A stretch of DNA of 64,000 nt from Perca fluviatilis. Its lineage: Eukaryota; Chordata; Actinopteri; Perciformes; Percidae. The stretch lies in assembly GCF_010015445.1 (NCBI RefSeq), contig NC_053126.1:18515669-18579668 (forward strand), written 5' to 3'. Shown here one piece after another: positions 36,141 to 47,931 of this stretch. A program made the position numbers and the translations under genes. The notes under the pieces are model-generated. The model was given only the letters and a program-made list of their open reading frames with translations. It was not told where the DNA came from and made no database searches. Positions within the stretch are counted from its first letter, which is position 1. Each line of letters starts with the position of its first letter.

Positions 36141-37130
36141 TGCATGGTTAAGAATTTAAATCATTTGTTAGTTTTAATTTGTCCTGTGTGACAAGTTGCT
36201 GCTCTTTTCTGATTTATATATCAATTTGAAGATGCCTACTTGGGTTCTGGGAAACAGAGGTGGACCGCTGTGTAGCTTCTGTCAGATTCTCACATGAATG
36301 AAAGCCATAGTAGATCTGTGCTGCAGTTTGACTCAGGCAGAGAAAGGAGAGAAGGAAATCCTTGGAAAGGGGAGGTAACTGTTGTGTTCATGGTGCAAGA
36401 AGGAGGAGACCGGTACAGCTACTGTACTGTGGCTAAGGATGTGTCTGCCTCTGCCATCCAAACACCCAGCAGACAGCATTCTGGGAGCTCATTACAGCAG
36501 CCTCTGAGCTGGAGGAAATGCTACAACGGTGCAGGATCAGGGAGCCAGTTCAGTGAGCTCAGCTGCACTAACAGTCTTTCAGCAAGCAATGCCTGGGCAT
36601 AGGCCAGCAGGATAAACCAACAGTGACAGCCCGGGATTTGCATGAGCTTCTCCTCCCATTCCACAAGCACTCATTTAAAGTTTGTAGCAGAAAAGGGACA
36701 AGAGTTTGGATGTGGCATGTGGAAGGTGTGCAAAGTCAAGCAAACATGACATAACTTATGCTGAGCTGGTGCACAGCATTTCGTTTCCAGCTTAATTTTG
36801 CTCCCATCATAGGTGATTCATGAAGGCTGATGCCCTGGGGTGCTGTGCCATTTGAGAACAACTATATTGTGCTTTTCTGCTGAAGCATTCAATTGATGTC
36901 CGATACTGTGACGCTGGTAATTCTTAGTGAATGGCTGGTAGCTAAACCATTGTCAAGGTCTCATTAATCTTGTTATGTGGTTGATTGTGTGGTGTCTGAT
37001 TGTGTGCTCACTGTCTCTTTTTCTGGTTGGTCTTTTCTACTCCATTGGCCCTGTCGAATCCATCCTCTCTGCCTTGATTTCACCGCTTAGTAAATTATTG
37101 TGTGTATCCATGTGTCCTCTCCTTCTGCAG
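36141..37130. other. srcin1: srcin1 intron B, 3' part
   Basis: No repeat or exon recognised. A 102-codon frame at 36294-36602 has no family resemblance. The intron ends with TCCTCTCCTTCTGCAG. Confidence 0.5.
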
Positions 37131-37326
37131 AGCCGCAGTCCACGGCATTCCCAGTCTACCCAGTCTGGGCTTGCCGACCAGGCCGCCAAGCTCTCCTTTG
37201 CCTCTGCTGAATCCTTGGAGACCATGTCAGAAGCCGACATCCCCATCGGGTTTAATCGGATGAACCGATTTCGCCAGAGCCTGCCGCTGTCCCGCTCTGC
37301 CAGCCAGAATAAGCTACGATCTCCAG
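37131..37326 (+). CDS. srcin1: srcin1 coding exon C
   Basis: Encodes SRSPRHSQSTQSGLADQAAK, then LSFASAESLETMSEADIPIG, NRMNRFRQSLPLSRSASQNK and LRSPG. These are hallmark SRCIN1 sequences and separate it clearly from KIAA1217, whose equivalent is diverged. Acceptor CTTCTGCAG. It begins in phase 0 and ends one base into a glycine codon with donor GTTAAG. The Ser/Arg-rich RSAS stretch is a plausible phosphorylation site, which is inference. Confidence 0.95.
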
Positions 37327-38094
37327 GTTAAGATTTGAAGCACTACTGGCAGGCTGTCACAACATCATGGTTGGATTCAAGGCAGATTTACAGCTGTCTG
37401 TTTACCTAATGAAGCTGGTGATGTGCACCGCTATGCTTACACTTAATGGGAGAAAGTGTTCTACTCTCATCTCATTTACCGTAACAGTTTTAGTTTAGTT
37501 GAATTGCTCTGCTACAGAGAAATGAAGAGTAGTGAGTCCTCAGATAACACAACTTTCTTAAATAGTTCAACACAATATGTTCCTAAAATATTCACGTAGT
37601 ATGTGTAAGCAAGTGTGCATGTGTAAAATGAGCTTGAAAGAACAGTTTATTGTATTTACTTATAATTATTAGAAGTTATTTTGGTGACCTGTGCTAATCA
37701 CACAGGACTGAGTATATGTTTTTGTGCAACTGCAAGATTAAACAAATGTTTCGAGGACAGGTTTACTACAAAAGGGCCTTGTGAGCGTAGAGCGGGTTAG
37801 TGTGAGGGTGGTCCGGACCGAGGACTGGGGTTACGTCAGGTACAGTTAGATTAAAAAGTGGCTGCAAACTAAAGTGGCAGTGACTGATGAAGGACATTTT
37901 AAATGAGGAGTTCAGACAGAAGTAGACCAGCAAAGCTGCCCATCTTTCCTCTCCATGTCTCTTTACTAACTACTTTGTTTTTTCTCTCCCCAACTCATCT
38001 GCAATATTTCACTAATTTTACCTGACTTTTAATCACTGGTCTTTCTTTGCTTTGCTTTGTTTGTTTTTGTTTTTTGTCCCGCGGGTGTATGAAG

Positions 38095-38106
38095 ATGAAT
38101 ATTCAG
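38095..38106 (+). CDS. srcin1: Candidate 12-nt srcin1 microexon
   Basis: Twelve bases, ATGAATATTCAG, lie between an AG (GTATGAAG) preceded by a 45-base T-rich tract and a GTTAGT donor. Exon C ends with one base of a Gly codon and exon D begins with two. Including this microexon keeps the frame and inserts DEYS between SP and GVLF. Skipping it also keeps the frame. No paralogue evidence was available, so this is a proposal. Confidence 0.4.
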
Positions 38107-38567
38107 GTTAGTCAGGCGTCAGACTCATCTTTACCTGTTTAATCAAGGGTTGCAGCATCTGAAAAAGTTTTCCATGAATTTGGGCTATTTTGGGGTAATT
38201 TAATATACATCATTGCAATTTGATTATTGATAGGAAGTAAACGTTTTATTTAAGGCAAAGTAGTCGTACATATTCTGCATCTTTGCACCTTAGCTGTAAA
38301 TTCTCACATGGCTACCACAGTCCTATTCTCACTTTCAGAAAGAAAGAACTGGTGTTTACTCTGTCAGTGATTATTCATGCTGACATCTGATGATAAAAAT
38401 CATAATTTGGATTTCATATACCAAAAAGGCAGAACATTTTGATCATAATTCACTCCACTTTGTCTTGCTACAGTAAAAGATTTAACCAAATCGCTTTGCT
38501 ATTCGTTCCATCCACAAAAGCCATCGCATTCTGACTCGACCATCTCTCCTTTATCACTCTCTTTTAG

Positions 38568-38863
38568 GCGTGCTGTTCCTGCAGTACGGAGATGAGACAC
38601 GTCGGGTTCACATCACCCACGACCTGAGCAGCCTGGATACGCTGCATGCTCTCATCGTGCACATGTTCCCTCAGAAGTTGACAGCAGGTATGCTGAAGTC
38701 AGCCAACACGGCCATCTTGATCAAGGATGAGGCGCGCAACGTCTTCTACGAGCTGGAGGATGTCCGCGACATCCAAGACCGCAGCATCATCAAGATTTAC
38801 CGCAAAGAACCCATCTACGCTTCCTACCCTGCTGCTGCACACCTGGCTAACGGAGACCTGAGG
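38568..38863 (+). CDS. srcin1: srcin1 coding exon D, EPIYA-bearing
   Basis: Encodes GVLFLQYGDETRRVHITHDL, then LHALIVHMFPQKLTAGMLKS, AILIKDEARNVFYELEDVRD and RSIIKIYRKEPIYASYP, ending NGDLR. This is the most conserved domain shared with KIAA1217 and related to the invertebrate Bud6/Aip3-type N-terminal region (family knowledge). The motif EPIYA at 38807-38821 corresponds to mammalian EPLYA, a reported Abl-phosphorylated site that recruits Csk. Acceptor CTTTTAG, donor GTGAGG, phase 0 at the end. Confidence 0.96.
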
Positions 38864-40649
38864 GTGAGGAGAAGGGAGCTGGGGGAGTGGGGAGGTGAAG
38901 AGGGCAAACTGGGTTATTTTAGAGAAAGAATACTGTCTGATCCCCTGCTAGTCTGATGTTTGACAACTGCACTGTCAGTGAGAACCGCTATAATGCTGAG
39001 CCTTTACATAAAGAGCAACAGTGTGCTTCTTTGGCAAGGTAATAGTGTTTTTTATATTTCAATGGTTACTTTGACTGGCTGTTATGGTGTATGTGGGTTA
39101 GTAATTTAACAGGTATTCCTCCTGGAAATGTATTTTCTTATCTTCAAGTAGGCCATCTGTTGCTGTGCAGACACCAGAGAACAATGTCCCTCCGTGAAAT
39201 GAATAAATTCTAACATCCAAAGCTATTTCTGCTTCAGTGAAGATCAAGGAAGCCTGAGGGAGATCTTCTTTTTCCAAAATGTTTTTTTTTACAAAAAACA
39301 TGCTTACCATCTGCATTATTCACAAAATACTGAGAATAAAACCGCTTTAAACCATGCAAACAGGCAGTGAAAAAAGATAATGCCTGTGCACATTGTGTGT
39401 GCAGGTACTGTGTTGTATGGTTAATGTGTTTGTGCATGCGTACATGCCTGTTTGTGCCTGTGTATATGAAGGAATAAGAGATAGAGAGACAGCTGACCAG
39501 TACCCATAAAATGCCGAAGCACAGCTACATTTTAATACACCCTCAAACTGAGTTTGAAACCAGTAAATCTTAAAGGCATTTTAATTTTAAGTGACACATT
39601 TAATCTGGCAAAACCAAGAATCATCAAAATTAGCCATCATCTTTCACAGCAAGTGTGAGATGCACAGTCCGTCTCTTCTTTATAACTGTTGAAGAGTCTC
39701 AAGGCAAGATAAGCATCTTGCTATTCATTAAGTTCCTGTGCATGTTGTGTCTGGTACTGTCTTGTGAAGCAACTTGAGGCTTAACTGTGTCTTTATTTAT
39801 TTGCTTGTTTAAGTTGTGTCCCTACAGTTTGTTCAAACCAGACCACGTCATATAGCTTTGAAAATATGTATACTTACTACGCTCCAGTATATTCTCTGTA
39901 TTACAAGGTGCTGCATGACAAGGTTAGCTAGTATGCTGAGAATGGAATAAAAATAAGAAAACCAGGGCAACAAAAGTAGTTATGTGACAAGGGAAAACCA
40001 AGAATTTGGCTTTTAAAAGCTGCGGATATGAGAAAAATCACAACAGGAGGAAAACAAAGGCAGAAGTGGGTTGAAAAAAAGCATCGGGGCATGTTTAACT
40101 ATGTTATGATGCTCTACTATACAAAGCTATTATTTTCCTTTACCTGACTTTCTAAGTTGACAGAGATGTATATTCGGTTTGTCGGTTGTTCAGAATGAAT
40201 TAGTAGCTTTGTCTCCTGCATACTGTCACCACTCTACTAAATAGAATAAATACATATGTTTGGAATTGAGATTGGACTCAATACCCACTTGTAGTAATGT
40301 AGTTATAAGCCAATAACTTATGGGGAGAAGAAGGAAAAGAATTACATAAATGGTTATGTGTGACCTCCCGAAAACATTGATTTTGGCCAGACAGTTCTTT
40401 TTCTTTCGTTCTGTCATTGGCCTAATTTAAAAACAAATAAAAAGAAAATTTTTAGAGAATAAATTGTGCAATTGGATGTATAATTGGTCTTTCCAGAAAT
40501 TCATCTTCTCTTGGCATGTACAGACAGTGACAGCCTATTTAGTGTGAGTCAGATCACAGTCAACTTCATGTCAAACTGACACAGGGGAAACAGAGCACTC
40601 TCATTCGTAGGACTCCATGGTAACCCTCATCCCTGCTTGTTCATTTTAG
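38864..40649. other. srcin1: srcin1 intron between exons D and E
   Basis: AT-rich intronic sequence with no repeat or coding block recognised; ends TCATTTTAG. Confidence 0.55.
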
Positions 40650-41473
40650 AGGGACATGGTGTACTCGTCTCGCGACTCCTCCCCAACTCGCCGCATCAAT
40701 ACCCTCCCCTCCTCTACGGCCTCGGCGTCCTCTGGTTCTCCATCCCGCTCACGCCTCTCCTACAGCGGCGGCCGTCCTCCATCCTTCACTGGGTCCCACT
40801 CCCAGCATGAACAACCCAGACATCCCCACCATCCCTCAGCCGGCCATGGTGCCAACGTAGGCCTGTCTCCCTCACCCAGCGCCATCCTGGAGCGCCGCGA
40901 TGTCAAGCCTGATGAAGAAGTTTCTGCAAAGAATATGGCGCTGATGAAGAACGAGGGGCTGTATGCAGATCCCTACAGCCTTATGCACGAGGGCCGCCTC
41001 AGCATCGCCTCCACTCAGTCGTTAGCTGCCATCGGAGACCCCTTCAGCTTCCCTGTTTCCAGTGGCCTGTACCGCCGTGGCTCTGTGCGCTCCCTCAGCA
41101 CCTACTCAGCCGCTGCTCTTCAAGGGGACCTGGAGGACTCCCTCTACAAGCCTGGAGGTTCGCTCTACGCTGACACATACTCCTCAGCCACACTGGGCAT
41201 GGGTTTTCGCATGCCGCCCTCATCCCCGCAGAAAGTCCCTGACATGCAGCTGAGGGACAGGGACTCGTATTCTAGCTCACCCAGCAGAGCCTCACCTGTC
41301 AGGCAGACCTTCCGCAAGGACTCTGCCTCCTCCTCTGTGTTTGTGGAGAGCCCGAAGTCGAGGCCCAGCTCCAGTTCAGAGCCTCTGTGCCTGACAGCTG
41401 GGCCTGGGGAGGGTGGCAGGGCCACGCCTGGCTTTGGTTCTTCAATGTCTGGACAGGACCCTGACAGCAGCAG
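40650..41473 (+). CDS. srcin1: srcin1 coding exon E, tyrosine-rich region
   Basis: An 824-nt exon encodes RDMVYSSRDSSPTRR, Ser/Pro/His-rich linkers, the signature SPSPSAILERRDVKPDEEVS, then NEGLYADPYSLMHEGRLSIA. It continues RRGSVRSLSTYSAAALQ, several Tyr-Ser repeats, PPSSPQKVPD, SPVRQTFRKDSASSSVF and a Gly/Ser-rich end. This is the tyrosine-rich region of p140Cap. EGLYADP corresponds to the second reported Csk-binding tyrosine (EGLYA). It begins in phase 0 after TTTTAG and ends two bases into an Arg codon with donor GTCAGT. Confidence 0.95.
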
Positions 41474-41931
41474 GTCAGTACGAGTCTGGGTGGTGAGTTT
41501 CATTAAGGTATTTTGTATTGTTTAAAGAAGGTCCTGGAAACATTTTTTCTTAAAAGCTTCTGCTCTAGCTTCTGAGTGAGTCCTAACACAAAATTATCTG
41601 CCAAAATACTAAAAAGAAATTAGCATGAAAGGTTTCTGTATTTGTGTTTTCTCAGTTTTGTCCTCACTGGTTTCAAACCACACTCACACAATCCTAATCA
41701 GGAGGATCAGCTGAATTTTAAATGTTTTAAACTTTAATTGTGACTTGTGACTAACTTAATTACAGGCATATATTTAAAACCAAGTTTGCATGCACTTTTT
41801 AAGCTTCATTGCTTACTCTACAGCTCTGTATGTTGAATTTCTTTTATCAATTTTTTTTACGTTATCCAAGTGTTCCTCTGCCTTTGTGTGTTTAGCGTTT
41901 GGTGAGACATATGTGGTATTTTATTTTACAG

Positions 41932-42033
41932 GGATCATCGCCTGGAGCGTATGGAGGCAATGGAGAAGCAGATAGCCAGCCTTACTGGCCTGGTCCAGAG
42001 TGTGCTGACCAGAGCACCAGACAGTGATAGCAC
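41932..42033 (+). CDS. srcin1: srcin1 coding exon F, coiled-coil start
   Basis: Encodes (R)DHRLERMEAMEKQIASLTGL and VQSVLTRAPDSDS. ERMEAMEKQIASLTGLVQS is nearly invariant in the SRCIN1/KIAA1217 family and begins the central coiled coil. Acceptor TTTTACAG, donor GTAAGA; two bases of a Thr codon are left for exon G. Confidence 0.95.
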
Positions 42034-42544
42034 GTAAGACTCTCCATTATACCCCATTAACCCTCCAAAACTCACAGATACAGCTTCACGTCAGACACGT
42101 ATGGAGCATTATCGATAGGAGCAGCAGCAGGCTATTATCACAGCCATTATCAGCTCCATAGCAAATAGTGAAGTGGTACTTTGTGTGAGCACAGCACAAG
42201 TACAAAGCACTAAACATTAGCTACACAGCACTGTGCTATTGATTTATTCATTGATACATAGAGATGTGCTTTTCAGTAGATTTTAAGTTCCTCATTTACA
42301 TGGAACATTGTTGTCATGGCACTTTAGTCTCATGAACACAACAGGGGCTCATTAACAAGAAGATAACTTGTTAATGTAATCAGTCTGATAGTGTCCAGTA
42401 GTAGTGCTGTTAGCGTTAGCACTGTAATTGCCTTGCCCTGTGGCCGTTGATCCTCAGATGCGGCCTGCTGCGTCTCTGCATGATGGCGGGCTGCCCTCCG
42501 GACCAAGGGACGGAGTTCTCACGGCCATTACCTTTCTCTTCCAG

Positions 42545-42585
42545 CGAGAAGACCGAAACCAACAGTGACGGCTCCGCCACTGGAA
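42545..42585 (+). CDS. srcin1: srcin1 coding exon G (41 nt)
   Basis: A very short exon, TEKTETNSDGSATG in product, between TCTCTTCCAG and GTGAGT. It aligns with the PSEKIEGSNG region of mammalian SRCIN1. At 41 nt it is not a multiple of three, so skipping would break the frame; it is likely constitutive. Confidence 0.85.
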
Positions 42586-44100
42586 GTGAGTACAGCAGCG
42601 TAATTGCCACCTTGTTACTAACACCACTGCTGTGCTGATCTTTTTAGGAATTATTTTACGCTTTCATTTTCCTGAAAACAATGCACTGCAAATTTTTGAC
42701 AATGCTCTCACAATGGTCCTGCTTGGTTCAGTTAAGAGTTGTTGAGTTGGTTATTTTAAGGGCTTTTTAAATTTGTAGTTTAGTCCATTCGGTCCAATCC
42801 AGGAGAAAAAAATTATAGGCTGTTGACTTTTAGTTCTGGTCCTGTTTCTGTTCACACTGGCTTTTTAACTAACAAACCAAGAGCTGTAAACAGGACCAGA
42901 ACTAAAAGTAAATACAGACTGACCAGTAACTCATTCATTGGGCAGTTTTGGCAATTGTCATCCTGCATCCAACTCACTCAATTTGAAATCATGCTAAAAT
43001 CACACAAATACTAACAAATAATTCTGTGGTTGGTCCTCCCCTCCCTTTCATGCTGTCTCAGTCCTGTTTAGTCTGCATCAGCGTTTGATTGACAGCTTTC
43101 ACACCAGCCTAAATGAACCAAACTAAACAGTTTTAACCGAACAAAACCGGCTAACTCATTCATCTCTTTCTTTTCTGTTTCACTATCTTTGTCTTTCTCC
43201 GACTACTGACGTTGATGATTCATTCCTAATGACTCATTCACCATTTGAAAACACAGCTAAAAACTTATTGCTGGTCAAATTGATTTTAGGTTTGGGGCCT
43301 TTAAAGTAACAGGACAATTGAGTATTGTCCTACTTACTCAGATGAGAAAAGCATTAATTTCATCAATTTGTGCAGAATGGAGAAGTATTTAGCCTCACTA
43401 AGCACAAATACAGGAAGCAGGGAGGGAAATGTTGGTAAAAGCTTTGATAAAAATGAAAATGTGTACCTTCTAACAGCTTGAAGCTGTTGAAAGGTGTTAA
43501 ACAAACAAACATACAAAACTGTCAACATAACCTTCTTGACGAGGTAATAAGACAGCTTTGAAGTATTTGGAAGGTTTATTTTTGTAATTTTTTTACTATC
43601 ACTATACTGCATAGAGATGGAATTTTATGTTTAAGGGAATTTCTGAAAATATCAGACTTTAACTTCAAAATATATATTTGTCAGCATAGAATATTTGAAA
43701 TAATGAAAGGAATCGTTTCAGGTGTAGCGTAATACATACTGAACATCATTTTATCATCCTGCTTTTCTTTTATTCCTCTAATTCCCCTTTCTGTCCTTTT
43801 TTCCTCTATGTCCCTAATTTTGTAGCGCAGTTTTGGCACAAACAAACCTTTTCTGTGGCCAGACCTTCACAGGGCCAGTGCAGGGACACAGTAGTCTTTG
43901 AATCTTCCTCACAAATTGATACACGGCCAAAAGACTAAACCATCACTGGAATCATTTTCTCTAGTGTAGTCAATAAAAAATCTCTCCAGGATCATCATTC
44001 TGTAAATATGAACTTTTAAGACTTTCCTCTTCCTCATTGTCTCTCTATTACACCCTCTTAATTTCTCTTTAACTTGCTCACTCTTTCTATATTCCAACAG
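42586..44100. other. srcin1: srcin1 intron after exon G
   Basis: Contains a perfect 22-bp inverted repeat at 42826-42909. Otherwise AT-rich sequence without a recognised exon. It ends with a strong CTTTCTATATTCCAACAG acceptor. Confidence 0.55.
42826..42909. repeat. Perfect 22-bp inverted repeat with 40-base loop
   Basis: Bases 42826-42847 (ACTTTTAGTTCTGGTCCTG…) are exactly complementary to 42888-42909. The resulting hairpin has a 40-base loop. It may be a small MITE or an RNA hairpin; no flanking element ends were recognised. Confidence 0.85.
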
Positions 44101-44118
44101 GACGGCTGAAACAGAAAG
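44101..44118 (+). CDS. srcin1: Candidate 18-nt srcin1 microexon
   Basis: GACGGCTGAAACAGAAAG is flanked by a strong polypyrimidine acceptor (TTCCAACAG) and GTAGTT. Exon G leaves one base and exon H starts with two. Inclusion gives RRLKQK before AHTPS, and skipping gives G-T-HTPS, which matches the layout of mammalian SRCIN1. Both products are in frame. The insert is strongly basic and Gln/Lys-rich, next to the coiled coil. Donor strength is modest. Confidence 0.5.
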
Positions 44119-44343
44119 GTAGTTGCCATCTCCTATTCTATCGCCCTTTTTATTTCTCCTATCAGACTCATGGCTCTCTGTATGGGTGTGTGTTGTTGCT
44201 GGGTAGCTGGCAGTGTCTATCCTCACGTTTTCCTCCTGGCTGGTTTCCCAGAGAGTGGACCCCCTCATTCTGTCTCTCTCTACTTTCTGCTTGGTTTTTC
44301 CTTTGGGAATTTAAGAAGGCTGTTTTGTCACAGACGGCTCTCC

Positions 44344-45073
<730 letters not shown>

Positions 45074-45325
45074 TTACATTTTTCCCAGAGGACTATTAGT
45101 TTTGTGAATATGGTGCATTTTTTGCATTCACACACTGTATTTGTTTCAGTGTGTGCACATGTGTCCAGATTTTCTATATATGTACATTTCTTTAGGTCTG
45201 TGTGCGGTGTGTGTGTTACAGTTTGTACTGTGTCATGCTCACCGGAGCACAGCCCAGCAAACTAACCAATTTGTTTCCCAACCGAACTCCTGGTGACCCC
45301 CCATGTCCTGCTCTGTGATTGGCAG

Positions 45326-45486
45326 CTCATACACCGTCGGCACCTCTAGCTCTGATGCCACCACCACCTTCTAACACAACCCCAGTGAACAGCGCCGGCC
45401 GCTTGCAGATGCAGCTCCACCTGCACGGCCTGCAGCAAAACGCCACCGACCTGCGCAAACAGCTTGGCCAGCTACGCAAAATACAG
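45326..45486 (+). CDS. srcin1: srcin1 coding exon H
   Basis: Encodes (A/T)HTPSAPLALMPPPPSN, then RLQMQLHLHGLQQNATDLRK and QLGQLRKIQ. This matches the SRCIN1 coiled-coil heptads LQMQLHLRGLQ…LRKLQ. Acceptor GATTGGCAG; it starts with two bases of a codon and ends in phase 0 with donor GTATAT. A LINE tail begins only a few bases into the following intron. Confidence 0.93.
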
Positions 45487-45489
45487 GTA

Positions 45490-46410
45490 TATAGTATATC
45501 ATCATCATCATATCATATTCTTTATTCAGGACACACACAAATGGTCCATAGCACAATACAAAAACATAGCAAAATACAAACAAATACAAGATAAAACACA
45601 TACAATAAGAAATGACTACAACAATCAGAATTCCACAATACACATAAAGAGTGTTCAGATATTAGTATATAGACTAAAACGCCAATGGTTCCACAATATC
45701 GAAGTGAACCTAACTGCACTCAATGCAGGGTTCGCTAGTGTTGCAATGATGCTGTTATATGACTCCGTTAGTCTACACATACATCTGTACATGAGATTCC
45801 TGAGTACAGCAGGACAGGTGAATACATTAACACTTACAAACATTTGGCTTGCACTGCTCCATCGTGGCATTTTAAGCAGCAGCCTCATACCATCATTATA
45901 TGCCACATTGAGTTTCTGCATACTGCTTTTTTTATAGCGACGCCACAAGTGGGCAGTATACATTGGAGTACAAAAAGCTTTAAAAAGTGTGGTCTTCACA
46001 GACAGTGAACACATACTAAATTTGCGATTCAGCATATTAGCTTGTGCATACAAAATATAATACTGTCTATGAATGTCCCTATCATCAGACAGGTCATCAC
46101 TTATATAGAGCCCTAAGTATTTGACCTCATCACACACTTTAAGGACAGTACCAGAGAGAGAGAAATCAGGAAATGACAGTTTATTGTCGTCCCTGCTTCT
46201 AGCAATCATTATATTACTCTTCTTAGAATTGAACTTAATATCAAAGTCTGAGCCATATTGGGAGCAGACCCTTAGTAGCTGTTGAAGGCCAGCACTATAT
46301 AGACAGAGAATGACCAAATCATCTGCGTACATCAGGTGGTTGATAATGGTGTCCCCAACCATACAACCTGTTCCACAGTTGTTTAACAACTTTGATAGAT
46401 CATCATATAT
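45490..46410 (-). mobile_element. 5'-truncated LINE, RT C-terminal part and 3' tail
   Basis: The minus strand ends in a GAATAAAGAATATGATATGA tail with ATC-rich repeats at 45492-45525. This places the LINE 3' end next to the splice donor of exon H. The coding part lies at 45655-46389. The 5' truncation near 46410 is typical of target-primed integration. Confidence 0.8.
45655..46389 (-). pseudogene. LINE reverse transcriptase, C-terminal fragment
   Basis: A 244-codon uninterrupted frame contains the RT catalytic motif HLMYADDLVIL near its start, followed by FNSKKSNIMIARSR and VKYLGLYISDDLSDDRDIHR. The thumb region continues through LFKAFCTPMYTAHLWRRYKK and MRLLLKMPRWSSASQMFV. Motifs upstream of YADD are missing through 5' truncation, so it cannot be a working polymerase. 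Intactness of the frame suggests a fairly recent insertion. I recognise it as a common fish LINE but will not name the clade. Confidence 0.8.
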
Positions 46411-47931
46411 CCATCCAGATAATCCATTTAAAAAAAAAGAAAATTTTAAAGAGCCTGTTTACCCAAATTGTGCTTTGTAAAAAGCCGAATGACGTAGGGC
46501 CATTCTTTGCAGGGTCCATCATACCTCACTGTTGACATACATGTTATACAAAATGTAAGACCACATCATGCACTCTACATGGGGTTTGCTTTTGTTCCAC
46601 AGATTGCCCCAAAGTTGTAGAAAACGGCTAAATTAGTTTTCAATATTTGAATTCTGTTATTTTCTACATTCAGCAGAACCATTTTGTGATGTCGAATGTA
46701 TACGAAACAGTATTTCAACACGTGTACTGTATGCAGGAGCAGTGGTTTTGAGGTTTTTTTGATCTTCACTTCAATACTATACCTACAGAAAATAACACCT
46801 GCAAGTTCACATAGCTGTGTTGCATGACATATTGAGGGCATTGTGCCTTTTGAGAATTAATAATGAAATAGAACGAGTGGAAGATAAAAGCTCAGTTCAC
46901 ATGGCAAAGTATTCTACAAAGATACAGAATGTCATGATGGATGCAGAATCCGATGAAATGCCACAAAGAAGGATTAACGGAAATCTGGAGATGAGGCCCT
47001 CAGTTATCCCATTTATCTCTGATGCCAGTGATGCCATGGTTACTGCAGGAAGAGATGATGAGTTAAATGCGTTCAGTGGCAGAGGAGGAGATTTAAGTCT
47101 CTTGCAGGGGAAAAGAGAAAGGAGGAGCAATGGGAGTGACTTTTATTTGTTCCCTGACAGCAGTCAAAAGGACTTACTGAACTGGCCGAGACAGGGAGCC
47201 AAACAACCGAGGCTGTGTGGTACCCAGAGAGGACAGTTTTGCTTCTTTTTTTTACCTGTATGGGTGCCCAAGTGTGACCTCTGCACCTGGACCCATATTG
47301 TTGCCCATGGCGATGCCACCGGCTTAAATTTTACATGTGGCTCATGAAATATACAGAGGGAGCGTGCAGGAGAGAGACGCAACTGGGAGAGAGACAGCAC
47401 AGTGCTGCAAGATAAGAAAATACCAACAAATTTATTTTTCTTTCTTTTATATTTTTTTTAAACTCATATTCCCTGTGTTTGGCCTTATGCATCTGCAGCA
47501 TCATTGGTAGTACAATGGGGAATACTGTGTAATTGCAAATGTTAGTGATATTGTTGTCTTGTTTCACTTCCTGGAACATAAGGCTGATCAATTATTGATT
47601 TGTCTTGCTTACCAGGTGTTTTCATCTCAGGGAGTTGTATTACATGCAGTAGTCCTGTAGAATATTCCATTCATAACACTGAGAGGGAGCTCAGTTCACG
47701 CTCAGTGCTTCTTTCATGCACAGCCTTTGTTCTCCTCAGGGCATTCCAGCTTTTTCTGTTAGGAGAAACATATATGTGCAGGAGCTGAAACACACACACC
47801 ACAGAGGGAACTGCATATGCATCTAGCCATGCTTGTAAGGCTAAAGACTCACAAGCAATCGCTAAAAAACACATAAGCAGTCAAGGCTAGAGCAAAATGT
47901 TCTTCTGGCATAACAAGGCAGAGAAGGTCTT
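46411..47931. other. srcin1: srcin1 intron between exons H and I, unassigned part
   Basis: A 176-codon frame at 46817-47347 was examined; it has no recognisable domain, begins at a non-ATG codon and lacks splice support. I see no exon here. Confidence 0.5.

Noticed and set aside
36294..36602. 102-codon frame upstream of exon C
   Set aside because: No resemblance to SRCIN1 and no acceptor/donor pair; the exon C acceptor is well defined at 37130.
42453..42544. Extension of exon G upstream into open sequence
   Set aside because: The TTTCTCTTCCAG acceptor at 42544 and the Thr codon completed from exon F fix the start at 42545.
46817..47347. 176-codon plus-strand frame in the H-I intron
   Set aside because: It starts at a non-ATG codon, has a phenylalanine run and no family resemblance, and including it in srcin1 has no protein counterpart. 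Likely chance.
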